DNA of 47,662 bases from NCBI GenBank assembly GCA_021154325.1, contig JAJKIR010000001.1, forward strand, positions 1-47,662. Direction: 5' to 3'. Of this stretch, positions 8,177-16,230 are shown piece by piece. Source of the stretch: Gemmatimonas sp. Its GTDB lineage: Bacteria; Gemmatimonadota; Gemmatimonadetes; Gemmatimonadales; Gemmatimonadaceae. Under the pieces are notes generated by a model. That model was not told the DNA's origin and made no database searches. It saw nothing but the letters and a program-made list of their open reading frames with translations. Both the position numbers and the translations under genes were made by a program. How positions within the stretch are numbered: position 1 is the stretch's first letter; every line of letters begins with the position of its first letter.

Positions 8177-8820
8177 GACTCGTACTCCTTCGCGAAATCG
8201 GCGAGCGCGGCGCGAAGCTGAGCGCGCGCAGCCGACAGGCGGCTCTTGCAGGTTCCTTCGGCGACGCCGAGGACGTCGGCGATCTCCGTGTGGGTGTAGC
8301 CTTCCATATCGTGCATGATCAGCGTGATGCGGTAGATCTCGGGCAATGCGTCGATGGCCTTGGCGAGCCGGTCGCGGAGGTCGGGGTCGAGTCGCCGAGT
8401 GCTGGAATTCACCGGATGCAGGGTGTCCAGGTCGTTGAGATCGGTCTCCCGCTCGCGGAGGCGGCGGACCTTGCGCATGGCGTTGGCGACGACGGTGACG
8501 GTGATGCGATGGATCCAGGTAGAGAAGGCAGCGTCGCCGCGGAAGTCGGCGAGTCGCTGGAAGGCGCGAACGAACGTGTCCTGCGTGAACTCTCGAGCGA
8601 GCTCCGCGTCTCCCGTTAGGCGATAGGCGAGCCTGAAGACGCGGGGAGCGTGCGCGTTGTACAGCTCGCGCCCGGCAAGCCGGTCTCCGGCGAGAACCCG
8701 GGCGATGAGCTCGGGTTCGTTCACCTGTGGGGTCGTCTGGAGGGCAAACGCGGTCCGTGTCACGGTGCTCGAGGGGATTAGATGCGCCATACCGGGAAAG
8801 CGTTCGCTGCGGCCGGACAT
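8173..8820 (-). CDS. ECF-type RNA polymerase sigma factor
   Basis: A sigma-70 family ECF factor with region 2 (ELYNAHAPRVFRLAYRLTGD, then AELAREFTQDTFVRAF and FSTWIHRITVTVVANAMR) and region 4 (ALPEIYRITLIMHDMEGYTH, then TEIADVLGVAEGTCKSRL). It recruits core polymerase to envelope- or stress-type promoters. Length is 215 residues from ATG 8820; a second ATG at 8790 (MAHLIPSST) is also possible and no SD decides between them. It is the first gene of a minus-strand unit with an anti-sigma candidate and two HEAT-repeat proteins, and is divergent from a DUF4173 gene across a 116-bp promoter region. Confidence 0.92.
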   Translation of the reverse strand: MSGRSERFPGMAHLIPSSTVTRTAFALQTTPQVNEPELIARVLAGDRLAGRELYNAHAPRVFRLAYRLTGDAELAREFTQDTFVRAFQRLADFRGDAAFSTWIHRITVTVVANAMRKVRRLRERETDLNDLDTLHPVNSSTRRLDPDLRDRLAKAIDALPEIYRITLIMHDMEGYTHTEIADVLGVAEGTCKSRLSAARAQLRAALADFAKEYES

Positions 8821-8880
8821 GGGGTGCGCTGCCCGGGGAAGGCGCCTAAGGATGACCTCTGTCCGGAGCGGCGGCGAGCA

Positions 8881-8909
8881 TTGACATGAAGTACTCTATA
8901 TCGTAAAGT
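8881..8909 (+). promoter_or_regulatory. Sigma-70-type promoter for the DUF4173 gene
   Basis: TTGACA (8881-8886), a 17-bp spacer and TAAAGT (8904-8909) on the plus strand. This is a near-consensus -35 with a fair -10, and unusually AT-rich for the window. The predicted transcription start near 8916 argues that translation starts at ATG 8937 and not at the upstream GTG 8913. Confidence 0.6.
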
Positions 8910-8936
8910 ATAGTGTCTCTTTCAGTGTCCCCGCCC

Positions 8937-10664
8937 ATGCCTTTCGACTCTCCATCTCCACTGGCCGTGCCGGTTCTCCCTGAGGCGCACGAGCTCCGAA
9001 CCGAACGCGCGATGGTCGCCCGCCGCATTCTTCTCGAGGCGCTCTTTCTCGGCGGTCTCGGCGATAGCCTGCTCCGCGCCGGACCCGGGCTCGGGCTCTT
9101 CCTCTGGGCCCTCGCGTTCGCGATCACCGTGCTCCGCCTGGTTCACCGCCGTGGGGAGGGCATTCGGCGGGAGCAGATCGGGTGGATGGCAGCGATGCTC
9201 GTATTCGCCAGCTTCTTTGCCTGGCGCGACAGCGCGGACCTGCTGTTCTATGATTTCCTCGCCACGGTCGGAGCGGGCCTGCTCCTCGCGGCAACGCTCG
9301 GGGCTGGATCGCCGATCCGCTCGATTCTTGGCCAGCGAGTTCGCGATCTCGCCGGCGCTCTCATATTCGCGGTGCGGGAGTCCGTGAGTGGCATCGTGTG
9401 GCCTGTTCGCGAGAGCGACGTCGGGGCGCCGATGTCGCGATATCAAGGTCGGGCGCGCGCGGGGCTGCGGGCGGTGGTGCTCGCAATCCCGGTGCTACTC
9501 GTCTTCGGTCTGCTCTTCGCGAACGCCGATCCGGTGTTCGGATCGCTCCTGGCGCTCCCAGACCTTCAGCTCGACGTCATCGCGTCGCATCTCTTCATCG
9601 CAGCGTTTGTGACGTGGGCGACCGCGGGTTGGCTGCATGGCGCGTTCGCCACCGTCGCTCGGGGCACGGCGAGGGAGCGGCAGCCGTCCATTTCGTTAGG
9701 CACGCTGGATCTCACCGCCGTCCTCGGCAGCCTCGTGGCGCTGTTCGCCGCCTTTGTGGCGGTGCAGGTGGGCTGGCTCTTCGGGGGCGAGCGGCTCGTG
9801 CGATCCACGACAGGACTGGGGTACGCCGAGTACGCCCGCCACGGCTTCTTCGAGCTCGTGTGGGTGTCGCTGCTCGTTCTCCCGGTGCTGCTCGGAACGC
9901 GAGCGCTGATTAGAGACAACGACAACACCGCCATCCGCCGCCACAAGTTGCTCGCTGTGCCCCTTCTGGTGCTGGTGGGCGGCGTCATGGCGTCGGCGCT
10001 CGGGCGAATGGCATTGTACGTCCATTATTACGGTCCGAGCACGGCGCGGCTCTACGCCAGCGTCTTCATGGTATGGCTCGCCCTCGTCTTCGTGTGGTTC
10101 GGCCTAACGATTCTACGCGGGCGGACGCGAGACTTCGCCGCGGGAATGACGATCACTGGCGTCCTCACCCTCGCCGGGCTTAACGTCGTCAATCCGGAGG
10201 CTCTCGTCGCGAGGGCGAGCATCGACCGCGCTGGGGCCGCGCTCGTGGTCAGCGACAGTATCCCTGCCGCTTCGGCGACTTCCGGCGCCGCCGCACGCGC
10301 TACTTCTTCTCCGATCGACTATTTCTACCTTACTCGGCGCCTCGACGGCGACGCGGCGGGCGAGGTGGTTCGTTCCCTGCTGGCGCCGCCGATCGCTCCG
10401 GCAAGCTCCCCCGCGCGTGAGGTCGAGGTTCGCGCGCGATGCGACGCCGTGCGGCGACTGCTCGAGCGGTGGGGGCCGGCGGCGCAACCCGCGGACTGGC
10501 GCCGTTGGGATCTCGGCGCCTGGCGTGCGCGTCAGGCGGTTCGCGGCCAGGAAGGGTCGCTGCGAGCCGTGTCCTGTTGGGATGCTGGGGGCGAGCTGCC
10601 TTTCGGCACGCGCGAGCGGCGCGCCGCAATCAAGGGAGAGCAGTGGTATCGCGAGGGTACATAG
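8937..10664 (+). CDS. DUF4173-family multi-pass membrane protein
   Basis: A 575-residue protein from ATG 8937 (an in-frame GTG at 8913 would lie upstream of the predicted transcription start). It has about ten hydrophobic segments over the first 430 residues. Family-typical pieces include YAEYARHGFFELVWVSLLVL and LARMALYV-like text (GRMALYVHYYGPSTARLYAS), ending with GLNVVNPEALVARASIDRA, all characteristic of DUF4173 (PF13777). A soluble Ala/Arg-rich C-terminal tail follows. Function of the family is unknown. It is divergent from the ECF sigma gene and followed 44 bp later by an AraC regulator. Confidence 0.75.
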   Translation: MPFDSPSPLAVPVLPEAHELRTERAMVARRILLEALFLGGLGDSLLRAGPGLGLFLWALAFAITVLRLVHRRGEGIRREQIGWMAAMLVFASFFAWRDSADLLFYDFLATVGAGLLLAATLGAGSPIRSILGQRVRDLAGALIFAVRESVSGIVWPVRESDVGAPMSRYQGRARAGLRAVVLAIPVLLVFGLLFANADPVFGSLLALPDLQLDVIASHLFIAAFVTWATAGWLHGAFATVARGTARERQPSISLGTLDLTAVLGSLVALFAAFVAVQVGWLFGGERLVRSTTGLGYAEYARHGFFELVWVSLLVLPVLLGTRALIRDNDNTAIRRHKLLAVPLLVLVGGVMASALGRMALYVHYYGPSTARLYASVFMVWLALVFVWFGLTILRGRTRDFAAGMTITGVLTLAGLNVVNPEALVARASIDRAGAALVVSDSIPAASATSGAAARATSSPIDYFYLTRRLDGDAAGEVVRSLLAPPIAPASSPAREVEVRARCDAVRRLLERWGPAAQPADWRRWDLGAWRARQAVRGQEGSLRAVSCWDAGGELPFGTRERRAAIKGEQWYREGT

Positions 10665-10708
10665 CCGCCGGTCTTTTGCGCGCGCCCTGGTTTCGATAGC
10701 GTAGGAGC

Positions 10709-11491
10709 GTGACGCCAGGTCCGCTTCCGCAGAGCTACGTCGAATACCAGCCGCCGGCGGCGCTCCGCGAATACGTGGAGTGCTTCTGGACCCGCGGTGC
10801 CGTGCCCGTTACCGAGGCGCGGCACCATGTGATTCCCGACGGGTGCATCGACCTGCTATTCACCTACGACTCGCTCGCGGCCTCTGACGGTCCGGCGTCT
10901 GCATTCGCCGTGGGAACGATGACGCGGCCGCTGTCAGTCGAAGCGACGGAAGCGGCGGCATACGTAGGCGTGCGATTCTGGCCGGGTAGGGCGTTGCCAT
11001 TTCTCGGCGTACCGGCGGCCGAGATCACCGATTTGCGCGTTGCGGTAGACGACATCTGGCGCTCTCGCGACCGGAGTTCAGTAGCCACTCAACTAACTGC
11101 GCTCGGCGGCTGGCGCGGCGAATTCGAGCGGCTGCTCCTGGCCCGACTGGGACGCACCCAGGGGGCCGAGCCCGGTGATCGCACGGTGGACGCGGCGGTG
11201 CGTGCCATCCTTCGTGCCGGCGGCAATCTCTCCATCGCGGCGCTCGCGCCCGCGCTCGGCGTCACCCGGCAGCATCTGGCCCGCGCGTTCGCGCGACACG
11301 TTGGCGTACCGCCGAAGATGTTCGCGCGCGTGGCGCGGGTTCGCAGAGTGCTCGCGAAAGCGCGCGTCGCGTCGCGGCTGGATTGGGCCGCGCTCGCGCT
11401 CGACGCCGGCTATTACGACCAGGCGCATCTGGCGGGCGAAGTCCGCGAGATAACGGGACGCACGCCAACGGAGTGGCTCGGCTCCGCCTGA
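10709..11491 (+). CDS. AraC-family transcriptional regulator
   Basis: A 260-residue regulator starting at GTG 10709, placed by an AGGAG SD. The N-terminal half (VEYQPPAALREYVECFWTRG, HHVIPDGCIDLLFTY, YVGVRFWPGRALPFLGV) matches the DUF6597-type sensing domain often found in this AraC subgroup. The C-terminal half carries the two AraC helix-turn-helix motifs (LSIAALAPALGVTRQHLARA and DWAALALDAGYYDQAHLAGE followed by VREITGRTPTEW). It probably regulates nearby genes such as the VOC protein 88 bp downstream, but the effector is not evident. Confidence 0.88.
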   Translation: MTPGPLPQSYVEYQPPAALREYVECFWTRGAVPVTEARHHVIPDGCIDLLFTYDSLAASDGPASAFAVGTMTRPLSVEATEAAAYVGVRFWPGRALPFLGVPAAEITDLRVAVDDIWRSRDRSSVATQLTALGGWRGEFERLLLARLGRTQGAEPGDRTVDAAVRAILRAGGNLSIAALAPALGVTRQHLARAFARHVGVPPKMFARVARVRRVLAKARVASRLDWAALALDAGYYDQAHLAGEVREITGRTPTEWLGSA

Positions 11492-11579
11492 CTTTTGGCG
11501 CGGCGATTCCATTTCTCCAAGACACCAATGCGCCGCGGCTCGATACTCCAGGCCTCACACCAACAGGAGCACGCGCGTT

Positions 11580-11990
11580 ATGGCACGTAGTGAGATGCGG
11601 AAATTGAGCCCACTGCTCACGGTCGAGGCGATCGAGCCCTGTCTCTCGTTCTGGGTCGATCGACTCGGCTTCGCGAAAGTCGTCGAGGTGCCCGATGGGT
11701 CAGCGCTCGGGTTCGTGATCCTCGCAAAGGACGGCGTCGAGATCATGTATCAGTCGCGGGCGAGCGTGGCGAAGGACATTCCGCCGATGGCGAGCGGCAC
11801 GGCGGGCGCGATGCCGGCGATGGGCCTGTTCATCGAGGTCGCCGACATTGACGCGGTGGAGCAGTCGCTAGATGGGGTGGCGCACGTCATCCCGCGGCGG
11901 AAGACATTCTACGGCATGGACGAGGTCGTGGTGCGGGATCCGGGCGGATACGTCGTGGTCTTCGCGCAGCCGGCGGCAGCTCCGGCCTAG
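11580..11990 (+). CDS. VOC-superfamily (glyoxalase/bleomycin-resistance fold) protein
   Basis: A 136-residue single-domain VOC protein with two beta-alpha-beta-beta-beta modules: VEAIEPCLSFWVDRLGFAKV and LFIEVADIDAVEQSL, ending YGMDEVVVRDPGGYVVVFAQ. The conserved glutamate-type metal positions of glyoxalase I are only partly recognisable, so metal-dependent catalysis is uncertain; binding or small-molecule modification roles are equally possible. An AGGAG SD lies upstream of ATG 11580. The neighbouring AraC gene may control it. Confidence 0.8.
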   Translation: MARSEMRKLSPLLTVEAIEPCLSFWVDRLGFAKVVEVPDGSALGFVILAKDGVEIMYQSRASVAKDIPPMASGTAGAMPAMGLFIEVADIDAVEQSLDGVAHVIPRRKTFYGMDEVVVRDPGGYVVVFAQPAAAPA

Positions 11991-12028
11991 CTCGAGCGCA
12001 CCGGCGTCGGCTCACCGAAGATGACGAA

Positions 12029-13369
12029 ATGAGGTATCGTCATCCGATGCCGACACACGAGACCGACGAGCCGAGCTCACTCGCGCGACGGCTGGGGTTA
12101 TTCGACGCGACGATGATCGTGATGGGCGGGATCATCGGCGCCGGGATCTTCATCAACCCGTCGGTCGTCGCGCGCGCGGTTCACACTCCCACGCTCATTC
12201 TCATCCCGTGGCTCGCCGGCGGCGCGATCGCGCTCGCCGGCGCGTTCGTCTACGCGGAGCTGGCGGATCGCAAGCCCGACGTCGGCGGGCAGTACGCGTA
12301 CATTCGCGACGCGTTCCATCCGATGGTGGCGTTTCTCTATGGCTGGACGCTGCTGCTCGTCACGCAGACGGGTGGTATGGCCGCGGTCGCGATGACTTTC
12401 GCCGGCTACTTCCGCGAGCTGACGGGCTCCGGCCTAACGACGGCGACGATCGCGGTGGCGACGCTGCTCATCCTCACGGCGATCAACTGCCTCGGCGTTC
12501 GTGCGGGGAGCAACGTGCAGAGCGCGTTAATGGTGCTCAAGATCGTCGCCGTTGTGGTGCTGGTGCTCGTGGGCGCTTCGGCACCGCCGGCGTCAGCGGG
12601 CACCGCGACCACTGATGCGGGTGCACCGCTCGTCGGGCTGGCAGCGGCGATGGTGCCAGTGCTGTTCGCCTACGGTGGATGGCAGACCGCCTCGTTCGTG
12701 AGCGGGGAGATGCGTGCGCCGCGCCGCGATCTCCCGCGTGCGCTCCTCATCGGAGTGATCGGCGTCGTCGTGCTCTACGTCGCGGTCAACGTCGTCTGTC
12801 TGCACGTGCTTGGCGCGAGCGGGCTCGCCGCGACGACGACACCCGCGTCGGAGGTGATGCGCCGCGTGCTCGGCGCGCCTGGAGCGCGCCTGATCGCGGC
12901 GGGGATCGCGGTGTCAACGGTCGGCTTTCTGAGTCAGGGGATGTTGACGGCGCCCCGCGTCTACTTCGCGATGGCTCGCGACCGCGTGTTCTTCCGGAGC
13001 GTGGCCCACGTGAGCGCACGGTCGCGGGCCCCGGTCGTGGCGATCGCGGTACAGGGAGTATGGGCGTCGGTGATCGCGCTCTCGGGTCACTATGAGCAGA
13101 TTCTCAACTACGTCGTGGCCCTCGACGCGGTCTTCTTCGGTTTGACCGGGGCGGCGCTCCTCGTGCTGCGCCGGCGCGATCCACGCGGGGCGGGGAATGG
13201 CTTCCGCATGCCGGGCCATCCGTGGACGACGCTGGTGTTCGTCGCCGCGTTCTGGGCGCTGGCGCTCAACACGGTGGCGCGCAATCCGCGGTCGGCAGGC
13301 ATCGGCGTGCTCATTCTCCTGGCCGGCGTTCCCGTGTACGCCTTCTGGCGCCGGCCGGCCGCCGCCTGA
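12029..13369 (+). CDS. APC-superfamily amino acid permease
   Basis: A 446-residue transporter with about twelve transmembrane segments. The first shows the APC signature GLFDATMIVMGGIIGAGIF followed by INPSVVA, where the unwound helix 1 binds substrate. Other typical pieces are YAELADRKPDVGGQYAYIRD, LTAINCLGVRAGSNVQS and APRVYFAMARDRVFF. It probably imports or exchanges an amino acid at the inner membrane; the overall look is of the LAT/YjeH-like branch, but substrate cannot be set. Start ATG 12029 is shown; ATG 12047 with GAGG upstream is an alternative. It converges on the next gene with a 13-bp gap. Confidence 0.88.
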   Translation: MRYRHPMPTHETDEPSSLARRLGLFDATMIVMGGIIGAGIFINPSVVARAVHTPTLILIPWLAGGAIALAGAFVYAELADRKPDVGGQYAYIRDAFHPMVAFLYGWTLLLVTQTGGMAAVAMTFAGYFRELTGSGLTTATIAVATLLILTAINCLGVRAGSNVQSALMVLKIVAVVVLVLVGASAPPASAGTATTDAGAPLVGLAAAMVPVLFAYGGWQTASFVSGEMRAPRRDLPRALLIGVIGVVVLYVAVNVVCLHVLGASGLAATTTPASEVMRRVLGAPGARLIAAGIAVSTVGFLSQGMLTAPRVYFAMARDRVFFRSVAHVSARSRAPVVAIAVQGVWASVIALSGHYEQILNYVVALDAVFFGLTGAALLVLRRRDPRGAGNGFRMPGHPWTTLVFVAAFWALALNTVARNPRSAGIGVLILLAGVPVYAFWRRPAAA

Positions 13370-13382
13370 CGATTCGGCGCGG

Positions 13383-14831
13383 TCAACCCTTGCGGCCGAT
13401 GCGCTCGGGCGTGCGCGTCCAGACGACGATCGTGCCGCATCCCACCTTGGTGCGGAATTCGGCGGGGGTCATCGACGGCGTGTACACCTCCATGCCCACC
13501 AGCTCGTCGGGTTGGACGAGGCTATTGAGGTCCGCGAGCGTCCAGTAGACGAGCTGCTTGCCGTCGAGGAAGATTGCCGGCGTGCAAGGCCCAGTATCGC
13601 CGCGCATCCGGATCCTGACGTTATGCGCGTTGTCCGTGCTGAGCTCGAGCGTCGGCGCGTGGCGGAGCAGATCGCTGATCTCCGCCGGGTGTAGCCGCTC
13701 GACATCCTTGTCGGTGAAGAATCGGCCGGCGCCGCCCTTTTTGCGGGCGTCGAAACCGACCGCGCTCATGAAACTCGAGCGGTTGGCCTTCACGTGCACG
13801 GTGTCGAGAAAGCGCCGGATGGCGAGGAGCCCAACGACGACCGGGATGTTTCGATCGGTGAGATCGACCGCGCGCTCGTCCGGCACGAAGCCGAGCGCGC
13901 GCGTCATGAGCGTTTGCGTACCGCCGGGAACGCCGGTGAGCTCGAACTCACCCTCGTTATTGGTTTCGGTGACGACGTCGCTGCCGAAGAGCCGAACGCG
14001 GGCGCCCTGAATCGGCACGCCGTCCTCCGTGCGCACCCAGCCGCTCACGGTGCCGTGCATGAGCTTCGAGGGAACGGTGTCCCGGGCGATCACGATGGCA
14101 GCGACGGTATCGGATTTCGCGACGGTCGTGTCGGCCCTGACCGGATGGTCGACGTAGAGAACGCGGCGGGCGATACGTGTCTTCGGAATGTCGATCTCGA
14201 TCGCGCCGCTCGTGTCCGTGCCGGTGACGGCACGAACGACGACCGATGTCGCGGCGGGAACGCCACAGAGCGCAAACCAGCCTTCGGTGTCGGTGCGCGT
14301 GGCGCGATAGAGGAGCCGTCGCGACATCCCGCTCTGGCCGAGGCTGATCTCCGCCCACTGCGCGATGACCGTCGCGCTGTCGATCGCGGCGAAGCCGTGC
14401 GCGTTGAGGACATAGCCGAGGATGACACCCGTCGTGTCCTTCTCGCTGCCGCGGCCGCAGAGCGCGCTCTGGATCCGTTCGGGCGCGGGCACGGCGAGAT
14501 CGACCCGAACGTCACCGTCAGCGTTGACGGTGAGCTGGCGCTGCGTGAAGGCGAGGCCGAGCGAGTCGAGCATCGGATGGAGGAAGCCGGCGATGTACCG
14601 GCCGCGGGCGACGCTGTCGACGACGAACCTGCCTAACGAATCGGAGGTCGCGCTGAAGATCACGCGGGCCCGATCGTCCGCGTTCACGAACTCGACGCGT
14701 GCCCCGACGAGGGGGAGCGCGGCCACGCTATCGAAGACGCGACCACGCAGCCGCGCGAGCTGCGCGGTTGCCATCGCCGGCAAGGCGGCGGCGAAAACAA
14801 TGGCGCAGCCGACGATGCGTCGAGCGCTCAT
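13383..14831 (-). CDS. Secreted carboxypeptidase-regulatory-like protein with C-terminal plug-like domain
   Basis: A 482-residue protein from ATG 14831-14829, chosen because GGAGG precedes it and a signal peptide follows (MSARRIVGCAIVFAAALPAM ATAQ). It contains carboxypeptidase regulatory-like beta-sandwiches: RLRGRVFDSVAALPLVGARV near residue 30, a divergent middle copy (GVILGYVLNAHGFAAIDSAT), and GTVSGWVRTEDGVPIQGARV near 285. The last 130 residues (FFTDKDVERLHPAEISDLLR, then CTPAIFLDGKQLVYW) resemble the plug domain of TonB-dependent receptors, but no outer-membrane barrel follows. It is therefore a stand-alone 'plug' protein, not a full receptor. Partner and function are unknown. Confidence 0.75.
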   Translation of the reverse strand: MSARRIVGCAIVFAAALPAMATAQLARLRGRVFDSVAALPLVGARVEFVNADDRARVIFSATSDSLGRFVVDSVARGRYIAGFLHPMLDSLGLAFTQRQLTVNADGDVRVDLAVPAPERIQSALCGRGSEKDTTGVILGYVLNAHGFAAIDSATVIAQWAEISLGQSGMSRRLLYRATRTDTEGWFALCGVPAATSVVVRAVTGTDTSGAIEIDIPKTRIARRVLYVDHPVRADTTVAKSDTVAAIVIARDTVPSKLMHGTVSGWVRTEDGVPIQGARVRLFGSDVVTETNNEGEFELTGVPGGTQTLMTRALGFVPDERAVDLTDRNIPVVVGLLAIRRFLDTVHVKANRSSFMSAVGFDARKKGGAGRFFTDKDVERLHPAEISDLLRHAPTLELSTDNAHNVRIRMRGDTGPCTPAIFLDGKQLVYWTLADLNSLVQPDELVGMEVYTPSMTPAEFRTKVGCGTIVVWTRTPERIGRKG

Positions 14832-14873
14832 GCGCGCCTCCAGTTCATCTTCAGGACGAACCAGTATTGTGAG

Positions 14874-14906
14874 GGCGACAGCGACGCGCAATGTGTCGCT
14901 GTCGCC
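14874..14906 (-). terminator. Strong hairpin downstream of the zinc metallopeptidase gene
   Basis: Perfect 12-bp arms GGCGACAGCGAC (14874-14885) and GTCGCTGTCGCC (14895-14906) around a 9-base loop, in the 93-bp gap between two minus-strand genes and 19 bp after the upstream stop. There is no T-run, so it is best called terminator-like. Confidence 0.55.
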
Positions 14907-14924
14907 GGTTCGTCCCAGGCCTGG

Positions 14925-15788
14925 TCAGGGCCCTCGATCGCCGAACGTGTCGCAGGCCTCGATCTGACCAGTCGTGAGGCCGCGCTTGAACCACGCGCTA
15001 CGCTGCGCCGCGGATCCATGCGTGAACGTCTCCGCGTTCACGTGGCCCGTCGCCGCGCGCTGCAAGCGGTCGTCGCCCACGGCGGCTGCTGCGTTGAGCC
15101 CCTCCTCGACATCGCCCTGCTGCAGCAAGCGTCGTTGCTCCGTGCTGTGGCCCCAGATTCCGGCAAAACAGTCGGCCTGAAGCTCCAGGCGCACAGAGAC
15201 GGCATTCGCGGAGCCGGGCTCGCTCCGCTGGAGTCGCCGTGCCTGGGCATCGATTCCGAGCAGATGCTGAACATGATGGCCGAGCTCGTGCGCGAGCACG
15301 TACGCCTGTGCGAAATCACCCGGCGCGCCGAAACGACGTTGCAGCTCGTCGTAGAAGCCGAGGTCGATGTACGCCTTTTCGTCGAGCGGGCAGTAGAACG
15401 GTCCCATGGTCGACTGGGCGTTGCCGCAGCCCGATTGCGTCATGTCGCGGAAGAGGACGAGCTTCGCATCCTCGTACGGCACGTGTCGTTCGGCGAGGAT
15501 CGAGCGCCAGGTATTCTGAACGTCGTCGAGAACGAACGACACGAACTGCACGAGGCGCTCTTCTGCGGGCGAGCTCGCGACTTCGCCATTCGCGACCGCC
15601 GGTGCGGCGTTGTCAGCTCCTGGCGTTGTGCCCCCGGTCACAAAATCGCGACCGAATATCAAGCTCAGAACGAGCATGACGACCGCACCGCCGATTCCCA
15701 TGCCTGCCCGACCACCGGGCATGAATCCACCGCCCTGACCGCGTCGATCTTCGATGTTCGAGCTTTTTCCCCCTGGGGTCCAGCGCAT
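14925..15788 (-). CDS. ypfJ: Neutral zinc metallopeptidase, YpfJ/KPN_00489 family
   Basis: A 287-residue membrane-anchored protein. The Gly-rich N-terminus (MRWTPGGKSSNIEDRRGQGG) and a transmembrane helix at about 31-46 are typical of PF04228 proteins. The catalytic zinc motif HELGHH is at residues 167-172, with upstream YCPLDEKAYIDLGFYDEL and downstream LELQADCFAGIWGH, all family hallmarks. The catalytic domain would face the periplasm. The physiological substrate of the family is not well established. It is followed by a strong hairpin, and is separated by 134 bp from the small membrane protein gene upstream. Confidence 0.9.
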   Translation of the reverse strand: MRWTPGGKSSNIEDRRGQGGGFMPGGRAGMGIGGAVVMLVLSLIFGRDFVTGGTTPGADNAAPAVANGEVASSPAEERLVQFVSFVLDDVQNTWRSILAERHVPYEDAKLVLFRDMTQSGCGNAQSTMGPFYCPLDEKAYIDLGFYDELQRRFGAPGDFAQAYVLAHELGHHVQHLLGIDAQARRLQRSEPGSANAVSVRLELQADCFAGIWGHSTEQRRLLQQGDVEEGLNAAAAVGDDRLQRAATGHVNAETFTHGSAAQRSAWFKRGLTTGQIEACDTFGDRGP

Positions 15789-15922
15789 CGCTCAACTCTC
15801 CGCGAATCTCGTTTCGATTCGGGTGAGGCAAGAAACTCGCCGTGCCCGCTCTCGACGCCGCCTGCGGTCGTCGCGGGATCGAGCGGCGTAAGTGCGCGCT
15901 AAGCCGCGTGCCTGACGAGTGT

Positions 15923-16204
15923 TCAGCTCCGGAGCGCGGCCGCGAGGTCGTTGAGAAGTCTGACGCCGGCGAAAAGGAGCGACACAAGGAGCAGGGCGCG
16001 CCACGCGGCGCGGCCGAGGATACGTCGCGCTTCCGCGACCGCCGCGCGCGCGGCAGCCTGGCCGCGGATGTCGTCGTCGCTGCGCAGCGGCCACGCGTCG
16101 ATCTTCTGCGAGCGCCTGACGAGATAGGCCGCGGTGCCGAGCAGCAGCACGATGGCCAGCGCCAGAGGAATGAAGAGTCGGTCGACGAGCTCGTAGATGG
16201 GCAT
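15923..16204 (-). CDS. Small membrane protein of unknown function
   Basis: A 93-residue protein from ATG 16204-16202, with AGGAG upstream. It has an N-terminal transmembrane helix (LFIPLALAIVLLLGTAAYLV), a short charged middle containing KIDAWPLRSDDD, and a second hydrophobic segment (RALLLVSLLFAGVRLLND LAAAL). I recognise no family. It starts 26 bp after the stop of the M50 protease gene, so it is likely the last gene of that minus-strand unit. Much longer frames on this strand run through it but overlap the M50 gene and are not coding. Confidence 0.65.
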   Translation of the reverse strand: MPIYELVDRLFIPLALAIVLLLGTAAYLVRRSQKIDAWPLRSDDDIRGQAAARAAVAEARRILGRAAWRALLLVSLLFAGVRLLNDLAAALRS

Positions 16205-16230
16205 CGTGTACTCCTGTCGATGCAGTGCGC

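Noticed and set aside
8891..8916. Imperfect palindrome around the DUF4173 promoter
   Set aside because: The symmetry is partial (ACTCTATA against AGTATAGT) and can be explained by the AT-rich -10 region.
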